Assembly: GCF_900115495.1 (NCBI RefSeq)
Contig: NZ_FOWR01000014.1
Location: forward strand, 62,001-126,000
Source: Enterovibrio norvegicus DSM 15893
Lineage (GTDB): Bacteria > Pseudomonadota > Gammaproteobacteria > Enterobacterales > Vibrionaceae
Length of the DNA stretch: 64,000 nucleotides
Direction: 5' to 3'
Part shown: positions 8,606 through 15,250 of the stretch, piece after piece
Layout of the letters: every line of letters starts with the position of its first letter
How positions within the stretch are numbered: the first letter of the stretch is position 1
Notes under the pieces: generated by a model
Told to the model about the DNA's origin: nothing
The model's database searches: none
The model's input: the letters and a program-made list of their open reading frames with translations, nothing else
Program-made: the position numbers and the translations under genes

Positions 8606-8820
8606 GGTTAATACCTTATCCGTTTAATAAATGTCGTCACGTTGAGAAGCCATTAAACGGCCTTACGTTAACAAGGTGGTAACATGTGGTTATTACATCT
8701 GGCACAGTGGGATCAAAAGGGCGAAATTGGCGGGAGATGTACGGAGGAAGTGTTACATCTACGAACAGGATAGGATTGAGCCACATGTTTTTAAACAGGT
8801 TGGTCGGGCGTTTTTGTGTG

Positions 8821-9312
8821 TCAGTCACGCACGACGCGAATGTTTAACATTTCCGCGTCAGAAGGCACGTCAAAATACGCGGAGACATGGTAAAACATCT
8901 CTTCTGTATCAAAGGCTTGGCGTTCTGGTTGCGCCTGCCTACGTTGCGCAATTTGCTGTAGGCATCGCGCATCATTCCTATCCAAAAAGATAAGTTCATG
9001 AGAGGCAGAGATAGCATTCGCCAATTCTAAGAACCCTTTTCGTTGACTTTTCGTGTTCGCAGGAAAATCCATCACCACACTTGTCCCCGTTTTCAGGATG
9101 CGCTGAACATGGTCATGAACGAGGGGTTTCATGCGGCGAGAGAAGATCAAATAGTCGTCAAAACTATTAATCTGATTCGGGTACAGCGCTGACAGCCAAT
9201 CGTCTTCAGAGAGTAAAACAGCATTCTTTTCTTGGGCTAACGTGAGGGAATACGTTGATTTCCCTGCGCCCATTTTGCCGCAGAAAAAGTAGAGGGTGCC
9301 AACAGACTGCAT
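8821..9312 (-). CDS. AAA_33-type P-loop kinase-like protein
   Basis: A 163-residue protein with a Walker A motif at G12-T20 (GKMGAGKST) and the compact layout of zeta-toxin/nucleoside-kinase-like AAA_33 proteins, including an SEDDW segment after the first beta-alpha unit and a VVMDFPANT strand. It probably phosphorylates a small molecule or nucleotide; the substrate is unknown. It is separated from the ACT-domain gene behind it by 39 bases and may be co-transcribed with it. Confidence 0.82.
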   Translation of the reverse strand: MQSVGTLYFFCGKMGAGKSTYSLTLAQEKNAVLLSEDDWLSALYPNQINSFDDYLIFSRRMKPLVHDHVQRILKTGTSVVMDFPANTKSQRKGFLELANAISASHELIFLDRNDARCLQQIAQRRQAQPERQAFDTEEMFYHVSAYFDVPSDAEMLNIRVVRD

Positions 9313-9351
9313 GTAACGCTCCGAATCATATGAACGAGATAGGTTTACCCA

Positions 9352-9750
9352 TCAGCCTTGCACAAATTCCTGCAACGCCGCCAATGCAGGTTCTGCTTTT
9401 TCGGCCTGAACGAAAATATGATCGTGATAATACGCAGCAATGACATTGGCACTGATGCCATTATCCGCCAGCTTGTTCGCCACAGCCGCCGTCAAGCCAA
9501 CCGCATCAAGGCTCGAATGCACGGTTAGCGTGATTTGCTTATATACGCCTTCATAGTTAAGCCCCGCTTGATCTGCCGCGGATTTGCTCACGAGCAAGGT
9601 CATGCCTTCTTCCTCTTGGAACGTCGCACGAGGGTTAAGCGCAATATACTCACTCAAGGCGCCCGATACTGTACAAAACACCCAGTCGCCGTCAATGAGC
9701 GCAGGGTGCATTGACGCTAACAACTGATCGAGTTCTTTAATGCCTGCCAT
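9352..9750 (-). CDS. tandem ACT-domain protein
   Basis: The 132-residue protein has the plan of ACT-domain proteins of the CASTOR-like (ACT_7) group: an N-terminal half with TVSGALSEYIAL and a C-terminal ACT domain (LDAVGLTAAVANKLADNGIS, then YYHDHIFV). These bind amino acids, but the ligand is unknown. The ATG at 9750 follows AAGGAC; the frame continues 14 codons upstream without a better ribosome-binding site. Confidence 0.82.
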   Translation of the reverse strand: MAGIKELDQLLASMHPALIDGDWVFCTVSGALSEYIALNPRATFQEEEGMTLLVSKSAADQAGLNYEGVYKQITLTVHSSLDAVGLTAAVANKLADNGISANVIAAYYHDHIFVQAEKAEPALAALQEFVQG

Positions 9751-9926
9751 GATGATGTCCTTATGGTGAGTACCGATGTGTACCGACGACATTGATTCCG
9801 CTTTCCATGTTTCGCCATCATCTTCGATTCAGCATGGGCAACACAATGCCAAACGCCATGAAAACAACCTGATCGAAGAATAAATGCCAACACCGTCAAA
9901 CTCCCGAAAGTGCCACTTTTACGTAG

Positions 9927-9946
9927 GACTGTTTAAATATACAGTA
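9927..9946 (+). promoter_or_regulatory. LexA (SOS) box
   Basis: The site reads GACTGTTTAAATATACAGTA: CTGT-N8-ACAG with a perfect right half (ATATACAGTA). It lies 47 bases before the ATG at 9994, the usual distance for a promoter-overlapping LexA box. Confidence 0.8.
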
Positions 9947-9993
9947 GTGATGATATTTGCATCATAAAACCACGAAATAAGGAGCAAAGCGCA

Positions 9994-10236
9994 ATGCATC
10001 CCATGCTTCGCGAGAAAATGTTGAAGGTGTGCCAACAGAAAATAGAGAAAAAAGGCGAGGGCGTGAATGTGTCCTTCTATGCTTTTTTTGCCAACAAGAA
10101 TGACAACCCTGAACGCCTCATGGAAGCTGCGACATGGTGGATACAAACGCACAAGCTCGACCACTTTGAAAAAGCCACCAAGATCTTGACCTTAGTAAGC
10201 GAAGACGTTTTCGTCCCCCTTTGCATAGATACGTGA
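9994..10236 (+). CDS. putative SOS-regulated protein (80 aa), unknown function
   Basis: An 80-residue soluble protein with a basic helical N-terminus (MLREKMLKVCQQKIEKKGEG) and a tryptophan pair (ATWWIQTHK). No family is recognised. AAGGAG lies 11 bases before the ATG, so translation is well supported. A LexA box 47 bases upstream predicts induction by DNA damage. A hairpin overlaps its stop codon (10235-10261). The gene is alone and ends 50 bases before the convergent cytochrome gene. It is a second unknown small gene with an SOS box in this window. Confidence 0.78.
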   Translation: MHPMLREKMLKVCQQKIEKKGEGVNVSFYAFFANKNDNPERLMEAATWWIQTHKLDHFEKATKILTLVSEDVFVPLCIDT

Positions 10237-10261
10237 AGCACGTCGCCCAGCAACGTGCTTC
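10235..10261. terminator. hairpin between convergent genes
   Basis: A 9-bp inverted repeat (GAAGCACGT/ACGTGCTTC) with a 9-base loop overlaps the stop of the 9994 gene. It lacks a T-run, so termination would be weak or dependent on other factors. Confidence 0.45.
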
Positions 10262-10286
10262 AGCAATCATGATTGCACAGGCATCA

Positions 10287-10799
10287 CTATTGAACCGGCA
10301 TCATGGGATATTGCGGGTCGACCACTTTCACAAAGCCGACCTTTTCCGCCACGTGACAAGCATTACACACCGCTTTTGTGGTTTCGAATGTTTCCCAAAT
10401 CTTCGCATCGTCTTTTGAATCAATGGCAGCCTGCATCACCTTCCACTGAGAATCGATAAACATGGCATCGGCATTCGCTTTGCGCGCAGGGCGACGCTCA
10501 GTGCCATTCACAATGGTTTTTTTGATCTTCTTCCATTGGTAGGTCGCCATGTCATAGTTCTGGTTTTTAAGCGCAAAGTAAAACGTGTTAAAGCGAGCGC
10601 CGGTTTCGAACATGGTCATGTCAAAGCCACGCATTTGTTTCTGCAGCACTTTAAAGCGTTCATCATTGGTTTCTTTATTCATCACCCAGTCATTTTGACC
10701 TTTGAATTGGGTCACGGTCGCAATGGCAGTAGCAGATGAGAGCAGAGCAGGGGTTAGCACTAAACTGACGCACAGGGCGCGTTTTAATATTGGCGACAT
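10287..10799 (-). CDS. periplasmic c-type cytochrome, single heme
   Basis: The 170-residue protein has a signal peptide (about residues 1-26) and one heme-attachment motif CNACH at C145-H149, near the C-terminus. A helical body before a C-terminal CXXCH resembles the class II/cytochrome c' layout, though assignment to c' is tentative. It should carry electrons in the periplasm. No partner enzyme is adjacent. Confidence 0.85.
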   Translation of the reverse strand: MSPILKRALCVSLVLTPALLSSATAIATVTQFKGQNDWVMNKETNDERFKVLQKQMRGFDMTMFETGARFNTFYFALKNQNYDMATYQWKKIKKTIVNGTERRPARKANADAMFIDSQWKVMQAAIDSKDDAKIWETFETTKAVCNACHVAEKVGFVKVVDPQYPMMPVQ

Positions 10800-11011
10800 T
10801 GTTCACCGTCCTTTTTATTGTGGTTGATTGAGCGCTGACAGGCTAACGCAACCAAGAAGACGAGGGATACAGTGAAAACAGGGGATTAGAACGGGAAAGC
10901 ACGAATAGAACATCATTCAATGTATCAATACCTACTGCGTCATAATGAGAAAGCGACATGACAGCGACAAATTATTGATACATAAGCCTTTAATTTTCAC
11001 AACTTTTGACA

Positions 11012-11043
11012 AGTGCGCATTAAATAAGGGTGTTATGGTAAAT
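11012..11043 (+). other. degenerate dif-like Xer site
   Basis: A perfect XerC arm (AGTGCGCATTA, 11012-11022) is followed by a 10-base spacer and an XerD-like arm TTATGGTAAAT (11033-11043, one mismatch to the TTATGTTAAAT arm of the canonical site at 12590). Normal dif sites have a 6-base centre, so this copy is probably a hybrid or mutated junction. It is in direct orientation with the dif at 12590. Confidence 0.6.
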
Positions 11044-11136
11044 ATGTAGGGAGCAAAAAGCAGTAATGTGTACCACAAAGAAAAGGGCGCACTGACACGG
11101 CTTAAAGCACGTGCTGCGCACCCAAATCGTTAAAGA

Positions 11137-11994
11137 TTACTTCTCGATGTCAGAAAGCAGATCTTTGTTAACCACAAGGTTTCTTACGCCGTGCGCGTGG
11201 TCTTCATCAAAATCATTGCCTTCACACCACTCACCAACGGTCGCGATGTTAACTTTGGCAATTTTAGGACGCACACTCCATGTCACCTGGAACGGCGAAC
11301 CTTCTTCGTTGTAACCCGGGCCCGTTGTTGAACCTGCATACTGAATAGGCTTACCTGTGTTGTTAGGAATGTTGATCGCCTGATGCACACCGTCTTTTTT
11401 CTCGTGCTCATTCAGTTCTTCAAAATCCAGCGCATCGGCATCATTCACTACCACGTAAACTTGGGTTTCTACGCGCAGTTGTGGGTTTTTGTTCGCATCG
11501 TTAAAGCATGAACCCAAAGTCGCGCCTGGTTCAACCTGTGCAGTGGTATGTACGTAGTGCACTTCAATGGTGTCACCCGGCTTTACGTCGCCATGTTTAC
11601 TTGGGCACATTTCGCCTTTCACCGGTGCCAGTTCAGCCGCCGTCAGTTGGCCTGAATACTTGAAGCCGCTTTGGTAACCATGACCATCGCCATTGCCCGC
11701 ATACTTGGTGAATTCACCGCCTTTGTGCTCAGCATTCTTGTGGAAGTGGATATTACACAAGTTCATCTCAGTGTATTTTGGCGCAGCATTAAACGTCAGC
11801 GTGTTGTTACCCGCCGCCGAATCAATGTCACGCGGAGATTGAGGACCAAAGCCTTCGCCTTCAGTGTTTTCTGCCAGCTCTTGACGCTGCTCCGCGATGA
11901 CTTTATCAGATACGGTCTCATGGCCGCTTTTTGCCATCGCACCAAAAGACGCGGAGACGGTGAATGCGATGATGCACAATTTGGTAGTTTTCAC
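11137..11994 (-). CDS. delta-class carbonic anhydrase, secreted
   Basis: The 285-residue protein has a signal peptide (about residues 1-22), the GFGPQSPRDI segment typical of delta-class carbonic anhydrases, and a CNIHFHKNAEHKG segment with C80, H83, H85 and H90, likely including the zinc ligands. It should interconvert CO2 and bicarbonate in the periplasm. Delta-class enzymes were first described in marine diatoms and dinoflagellates and are less common in bacteria. The gene lies alone between two dif-like sites, suggesting acquisition by Xer recombination. The class is recognised from memory of the family motifs. Confidence 0.82.
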   Translation of the reverse strand: MKTTKLCIIAFTVSASFGAMAKSGHETVSDKVIAEQRQELAENTEGEGFGPQSPRDIDSAAGNNTLTFNAAPKYTEMNLCNIHFHKNAEHKGGEFTKYAGNGDGHGYQSGFKYSGQLTAAELAPVKGEMCPSKHGDVKPGDTIEVHYVHTTAQVEPGATLGSCFNDANKNPQLRVETQVYVVVNDADALDFEELNEHEKKDGVHQAINIPNNTGKPIQYAGSTTGPGYNEEGSPFQVTWSVRPKIAKVNIATVGEWCEGNDFDEDHAHGVRNLVVNKDLLSDIEK

Positions 11995-12250
11995 TGGTTC
12001 ATTCCCTTATTCGTTGAAATCAGAGGGTCGGCACATAGAAATACGCAATGCTTTACGCGCCGATCGGCATTCACTAAGACTGCGAATACCCTTGAAGAGT
12101 AACGAATATTGGGCATTTTTTTCACCTCACTGTTAACAAAGTGCCACGTTTTCGAGGCCGAATCTCTCAATTGAATCACAACAACTCACACACACATTAT
12201 GCAACTGTGATGGGGCTTGAAGTTAATGTGGTGTTGATGCAACCCGATGA

Positions 12251-12433
12251 AGAAAGAGGGTGAGGGTATTGGATAGCTCGGGGCAGATCATCGCAGGAAA
12301 CATGACGGTTGGTGACAACGAAACACGTTGGCAGTTTACACCTGATGCGGTTCGGCGGCGCAATTGCCACGCTCGGCATGTTAGCGCTAGGTGCCTGGGA
12401 AACCATCCGCAACGAGAAAAAAGCCCGCAATAG
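12251..12433 (+). pseudogene. remnant of an Ig-like-domain protein (C-terminal fragment)
   Basis: An open stretch without a credible start encodes VLDSSGQIIAGNMTVGDN, then ETRWQFTPD and, degraded, CLGNHPQR. This matches the end of a bacterial Ig-like (SbsA/Big_5) domain pattern (VLD..G..I.G, W.F.P, LEDLAGN..R). The conserved central part is replaced by arginine-rich sequence, consistent with a decayed copy. The stop lies inside the terminator at 12418. It sits between the two dif-like sites. Confidence 0.45.
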
Positions 12434-12443
12434 CGGGCTTTTT
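12418..12443. terminator. bidirectional terminator between two gene remnants
   Basis: A perfect 11-bp stem (AAAAAGCCCGC/GCGGGCTTTTT) with an AATA loop and T-runs on both sides. Both flanking coding remnants end at it from opposite directions, as if an intact convergent gene pair once lay here. Confidence 0.88.
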
Positions 12444-12445
12444 AA

Positions 12446-12541
12446 TTACTTCAACTTATCCCGAATCGGTATCCACGGCGCAGGCTGTTGGCGCATGCCG
12501 CCACGGTAAACGGTGACAGGTTGAGCGTGAAAATAGGACAT
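12446..12541 (-). pseudogene. C-terminal remnant of an unknown minus-strand gene
   Basis: A 31-codon frame ends in VTVYRGGMRQQPAPWIPIRDK and stops just before the shared terminator. It reads like the tail of a protein and seems interrupted upstream by the AGGACATTTC repeats at 12535-12569. The parent protein is not recognised. Confidence 0.35.
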
Positions 12542-12582
12542 TTCTACTTTGCAGGAAACAGGACATTTCAAAATTGGACAGA
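12535..12582. repeat. direct repeats resembling an insertion-sequence end
   Basis: AGGACATTTC occurs at 12535-12544 and 12560-12569 (25 bases apart) and a partial copy (GGACA) at 12576. Multiple terminal direct repeats of this look are typical of IS21-type elements. No transposase remains, so this would be a relic end. It lies 8 bases from dif. Confidence 0.35.
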
Positions 12583-12589
12583 CTCCACA

Positions 12590-12617
12590 AGTGCGCATTA
12601 TCTATCTTATGTTAAAT
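12590..12617 (+). other. dif: dif site (XerC/XerD chromosome dimer resolution site)
   Basis: An 11-bp XerC arm (AGTGCGCATTA, 12590-12600), a 6-base centre (TCTATC, 12601-12606) and an 11-bp XerD arm (TTATGTTAAAT, 12607-12617). Both arms are identical to those I recall for Vibrio cholerae chromosome-1 dif; only the centre differs. XerCD would resolve chromosome dimers here under FtsK control. It marks the replication terminus, supported by the five matS sites to its right. Confidence 0.92.
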
Positions 12618-12707
12618 AAGATACGCAGGAGAATGAAATCTGCTTCCCTCGTGTTCGTAATCACCTTCTTTTGGTACACTTTTCTCTTGTTCTTCAATCT
12701 ATTGAAC

Positions 12708-12741
12708 GTAATTATCTATTTACCATAAAGTAGATAATTAC
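12708..12741. repeat. inverted repeat beside dif
   Basis: GTAATTATCTA (12708-12718) and TAGATAATTAC (12731-12741) form a perfect stem with a 12-base loop. No T-run follows, so it is not a standard terminator. Confidence 0.6.
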
Positions 12742-12915
12742 CATTCTACTAAGACGCCTGCCATGAAACGTGGTTTCCTGGGGCTTCTTCTTACTCTGGG
12801 AATTATTTAAGAGCGCGCGGATTTGAATCCTTTTAGGTAACGACATTGTTTTACGTTTTGTTGTTGCGTTTGATTCTGCACGAAGCACGACAATGCAATG
12901 CGGTTTGTCGTTGGT

Positions 12916-12988
12916 GTTGTTGAGCGCGAATGGCAGACTTCACATGAACCTTTGTCAGGTTATCCGTTAGGTTGTTGAGCGCGAATGG
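12916..12988 (+). repeat. 18-bp direct repeat
   Basis: GTTGTTGAGCGCGAATGG occurs at 12916-12933 and 12971-12988, 55 bases apart, in the non-coding DNA right of dif. Confidence 0.7.
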
Positions 12989-13211
12989 ATGATGGCCATA
13001 CCCGGATGGTGAGAACGAAAACCTTATCGGTTTTCACAGCGATACCATTTACGGTTTGTTGACTAAAACACAATGACAACCTGTGGAATCGTGACCTTTT
13101 ATCCAGATCCTAAACTTTTCAACTGCTCGCGCTTGTGGCACGTAATCATGGCGCTATATTCCACAATGGTCTAAATAATAACATATAGACATTAAGGGAA
13201 TAATAACGCGT

Positions 13212-13796
13212 ATGGATATCACTAAACCCTCGTCGCTGCCGCTTGTGCCGTTGTTTGATGCAGATTATCAGTTCACCTTTGATGAGCTTCTGGAGCAATT
13301 GGCACAGACGAAAAAGCCATTGTCATTGCCTAGCATTCGGTTTGTGCTTGAAAATCTCGCACTCGGTGACGAGCAGATCAGCACCCTGTCGAGTTTTACA
13401 TCCGATACTTACTGTCGTAAGCGATTGTTTAAAAACGAATGCTGCGAAATTTTGATTCTGAGTTGGCTTAATGGTCAACGCAGTAAAATTCATGATCACA
13501 AACATACGTCATGTGGCGTGCGTGTGCTAAATGGTGAAGCAACCGAAACCACCTTTGATACGGCTGCAAATGGCCATATCTACGCGACACAATCATCGTT
13601 ATTTGCAGAAGGTAGCGTTACGGCGAGTAAAGATAACGACATTCACCAAATATCCAACCTTCAATGTGACGACAAACCTTTGGTGACGCTGCACATCTAT
13701 TCACCACCATTGCATCAGTTCAATATCTACAGCCTAGAAGACGGCAAAGTGACACTGCTAGATATGCTCGAAGATTCATGGATTTACGAGATTTAA
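13212..13796 (+). CDS. cysteine dioxygenase type I family
   Basis: The 194-residue cupin-fold enzyme should oxidise L-cysteine (or a related thiol) to the sulfinate with non-heme iron. The three-histidine site is visible as H94 and H96 (IHDH) and H145 (IHQI). C101 and Y163 (LHIYSPP) align with Cys93 and Tyr157 of mammalian CDO, which form the thioether cofactor; many bacterial enzymes have glycine at the cysteine position. A substrate arginine is likely in the YCRKRL segment. AAGGGA lies 13 bases before the ATG. It is a single gene following the dif region. Confidence 0.88.
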   Translation: MDITKPSSLPLVPLFDADYQFTFDELLEQLAQTKKPLSLPSIRFVLENLALGDEQISTLSSFTSDTYCRKRLFKNECCEILILSWLNGQRSKIHDHKHTSCGVRVLNGEATETTFDTAANGHIYATQSSLFAEGSVTASKDNDIHQISNLQCDDKPLVTLHIYSPPLHQFNIYSLEDGKVTLLDMLEDSWIYEI

Positions 13797-13893
13797 GCAG
13801 CGTGTTTTCACATAACATTGATTTGAAATCTGGTAACTCTCTGCCTGTTTGATATATTGAGCACATACCAATAACGGAAAGCAAGATACCAGC

Positions 13894-14238
13894 ATGTCAT
13901 CAGATTATTACGGCACCAGTGCCAGTTACGCGCGTCAAGAAAGCGGATACCGTGAAAAAGCGTTGAAGCTCTATCCTTGGGTTTGTGGCCGTTGTGCGCG
14001 TGAATTTGTGTATTCGAACCTGCGTGAACTGACGGTTCACCACATCGATCATGATCATACCAACAACCCGCCAGACGGCAGTAATTGGGAATTGTTGTGC
14101 CTTTTCTGTCACGATCATGAGCATTCAAAGTACACCGATCACGACCAATATGGCTCTGAAATCAAAGCTGGAGACGATGATCACGTAGCAGCTACGCACA
14201 ATCCTTTCGCCAATTTGAAAGACTTAATGAAGAAATAG
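13894..14238 (+). CDS. yajD: HNH nuclease family protein YajD
   Basis: The 114-residue protein matches E. coli YajD nearly throughout. It has a zinc-binding CGRC (C31/C34) and CLFC (C69/C72) around the HNH core LTVHHIDHDHTNNP (H49/H50). HNH proteins cleave DNA with a beta-beta-alpha-metal site, but the physiological role of YajD is unknown. It is monocistronic, with a terminator at 14297. Confidence 0.93.
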   Translation: MSSDYYGTSASYARQESGYREKALKLYPWVCGRCAREFVYSNLRELTVHHIDHDHTNNPPDGSNWELLCLFCHDHEHSKYTDHDQYGSEIKAGDDDHVAATHNPFANLKDLMKK

Positions 14239-14296
14239 CATCGGTTTTTATTGCCATTAAACGTCAGCGTTTGAGGCCTAATTATCGACGACAGAA

Positions 14297-14337
14297 GCCA
14301 GAATGAGCGCGTTCAGACACGCCATTCTGGCTTTTTT
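14297..14337 (+). terminator. Rho-independent terminator of yajD
   Basis: Stem GCCAGAATG/CATTCTGGC enclosing a 17-base partly paired loop, followed by six T. Confidence 0.88.
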
Positions 14338-14500
14338 ACGTCTGCTTTTCCAATAAATACACCAGATTCTCAAACCTCAATCACCACGCAACCCTTGATT
14401 AGCCCTATGGTAAACAAGCAATTGTTAGAAATCAGTGGGTCGACAAATGCAAAGACATGATGTCTGTAAGGTCGGTTCACTCTACGCAGGAGTTGTAAAG

Positions 14501-15250
14501 TTGAAACCGGCAAGGATTGTCATCGTAGACGACGAAGCGTCTATCAGGGACGTTTTATCTGATGCGCTGTCCCAACAAGGGCATGATGTAGTGTGTGCTG
14601 CCAATGGCCAAGAAATGGCGGCAGTGGGTGCCGTTGATTTAGCTGTCATTGATCTCAGGTTAGACAATGAAGATGGACTGCAATTGGCACGAGAAGTGAG
14701 GGAAACCAGCAACATTCCCATCATGATGCTCACGGGGAAAGGCGATGAAACCGATAAAATTGTCGGGCTGGAAGTCGCGGCTGATGACTATATGTTGAAG
14801 CCATTTAACCTCCGCGAGTTTACGGCACGCATCACCGCCCTACTTCGTCGAAGCTTCGCTCCGCGAGCCTTGTCTGCGGGGACAGAGCCAGTCACCACAG
14901 AAGAAACCGTCTACCGTTTTTCATCCTGGACATTGAATGCAACGCGCAGGCAATTGACGCATGAAGACGGCCACCAACCCGTGTTAACCCATGGCGAGTT
15001 TACTTTGCTTGAAGCCTTGGTCAGCGCGCCTCATCGCGTGTTATCCCGCGAACAGTTGATCGTACAAACGCATGGATACAACTGCGATTCATTAGACCGA
15101 ACTATCGATGTGTTAATACTGCGCTTACGGCGGAAAATTGAACCCAACCCTCGCGTACCTTCGCTGATCAAAACCGAACGTGGCATTGGCTATGTCTTTG
15201 CGCACGATGTACTGCGTTCCTCTGGTGTGAATCAGGATGCGTTCGCATGA
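14501..15250 (+). CDS. OmpR-family response regulator
   Basis: The protein has an N-terminal receiver domain (VIVDDE acid pocket; phosphoacceptor D51; MLTGKGD and LKPFN switch residues) and a C-terminal winged-helix DNA-binding domain (about residues 140-245). A TTG start at 14501 is chosen because AGGAG sits 8 bases upstream and the receiver domain begins directly after it; the frame extends 22 codons further without domain similarity. Its stop overlaps the kinase start (ATGATGA), so the two are translationally coupled. It probably controls the sugar importer downstream. Confidence 0.9.
   Translation: MKPARIVIVDDEASIRDVLSDALSQQGHDVVCAANGQEMAAVGAVDLAVIDLRLDNEDGLQLAREVRETSNIPIMMLTGKGDETDKIVGLEVAADDYMLKPFNLREFTARITALLRRSFAPRALSAGTEPVTTEETVYRFSSWTLNATRRQLTHEDGHQPVLTHGEFTLLEALVSAPHRVLSREQLIVQTHGYNCDSLDRTIDVLILRLRRKIEPNPRVPSLIKTERGIGYVFAHDVLRSSGVNQDAFA

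Larger units (their letters stand above)
12618..13211. other. non-coding region right of dif
   Basis: About 600 bases without a credible gene. It contains a perfect 11-bp inverted repeat (12708-12741) and an 18-bp direct repeat (12916 and 12971). Given its position it may hold scars of earlier Xer integrations. Confidence 0.5.

Noticed and set aside
12309-12509. A plus-strand frame with a hydrophobic stretch (GGAIATLGMLALGAW)
   Set aside because: It reads through a strong terminator and overlaps, out of frame, the Ig-like-domain remnant, which better explains the sequence.
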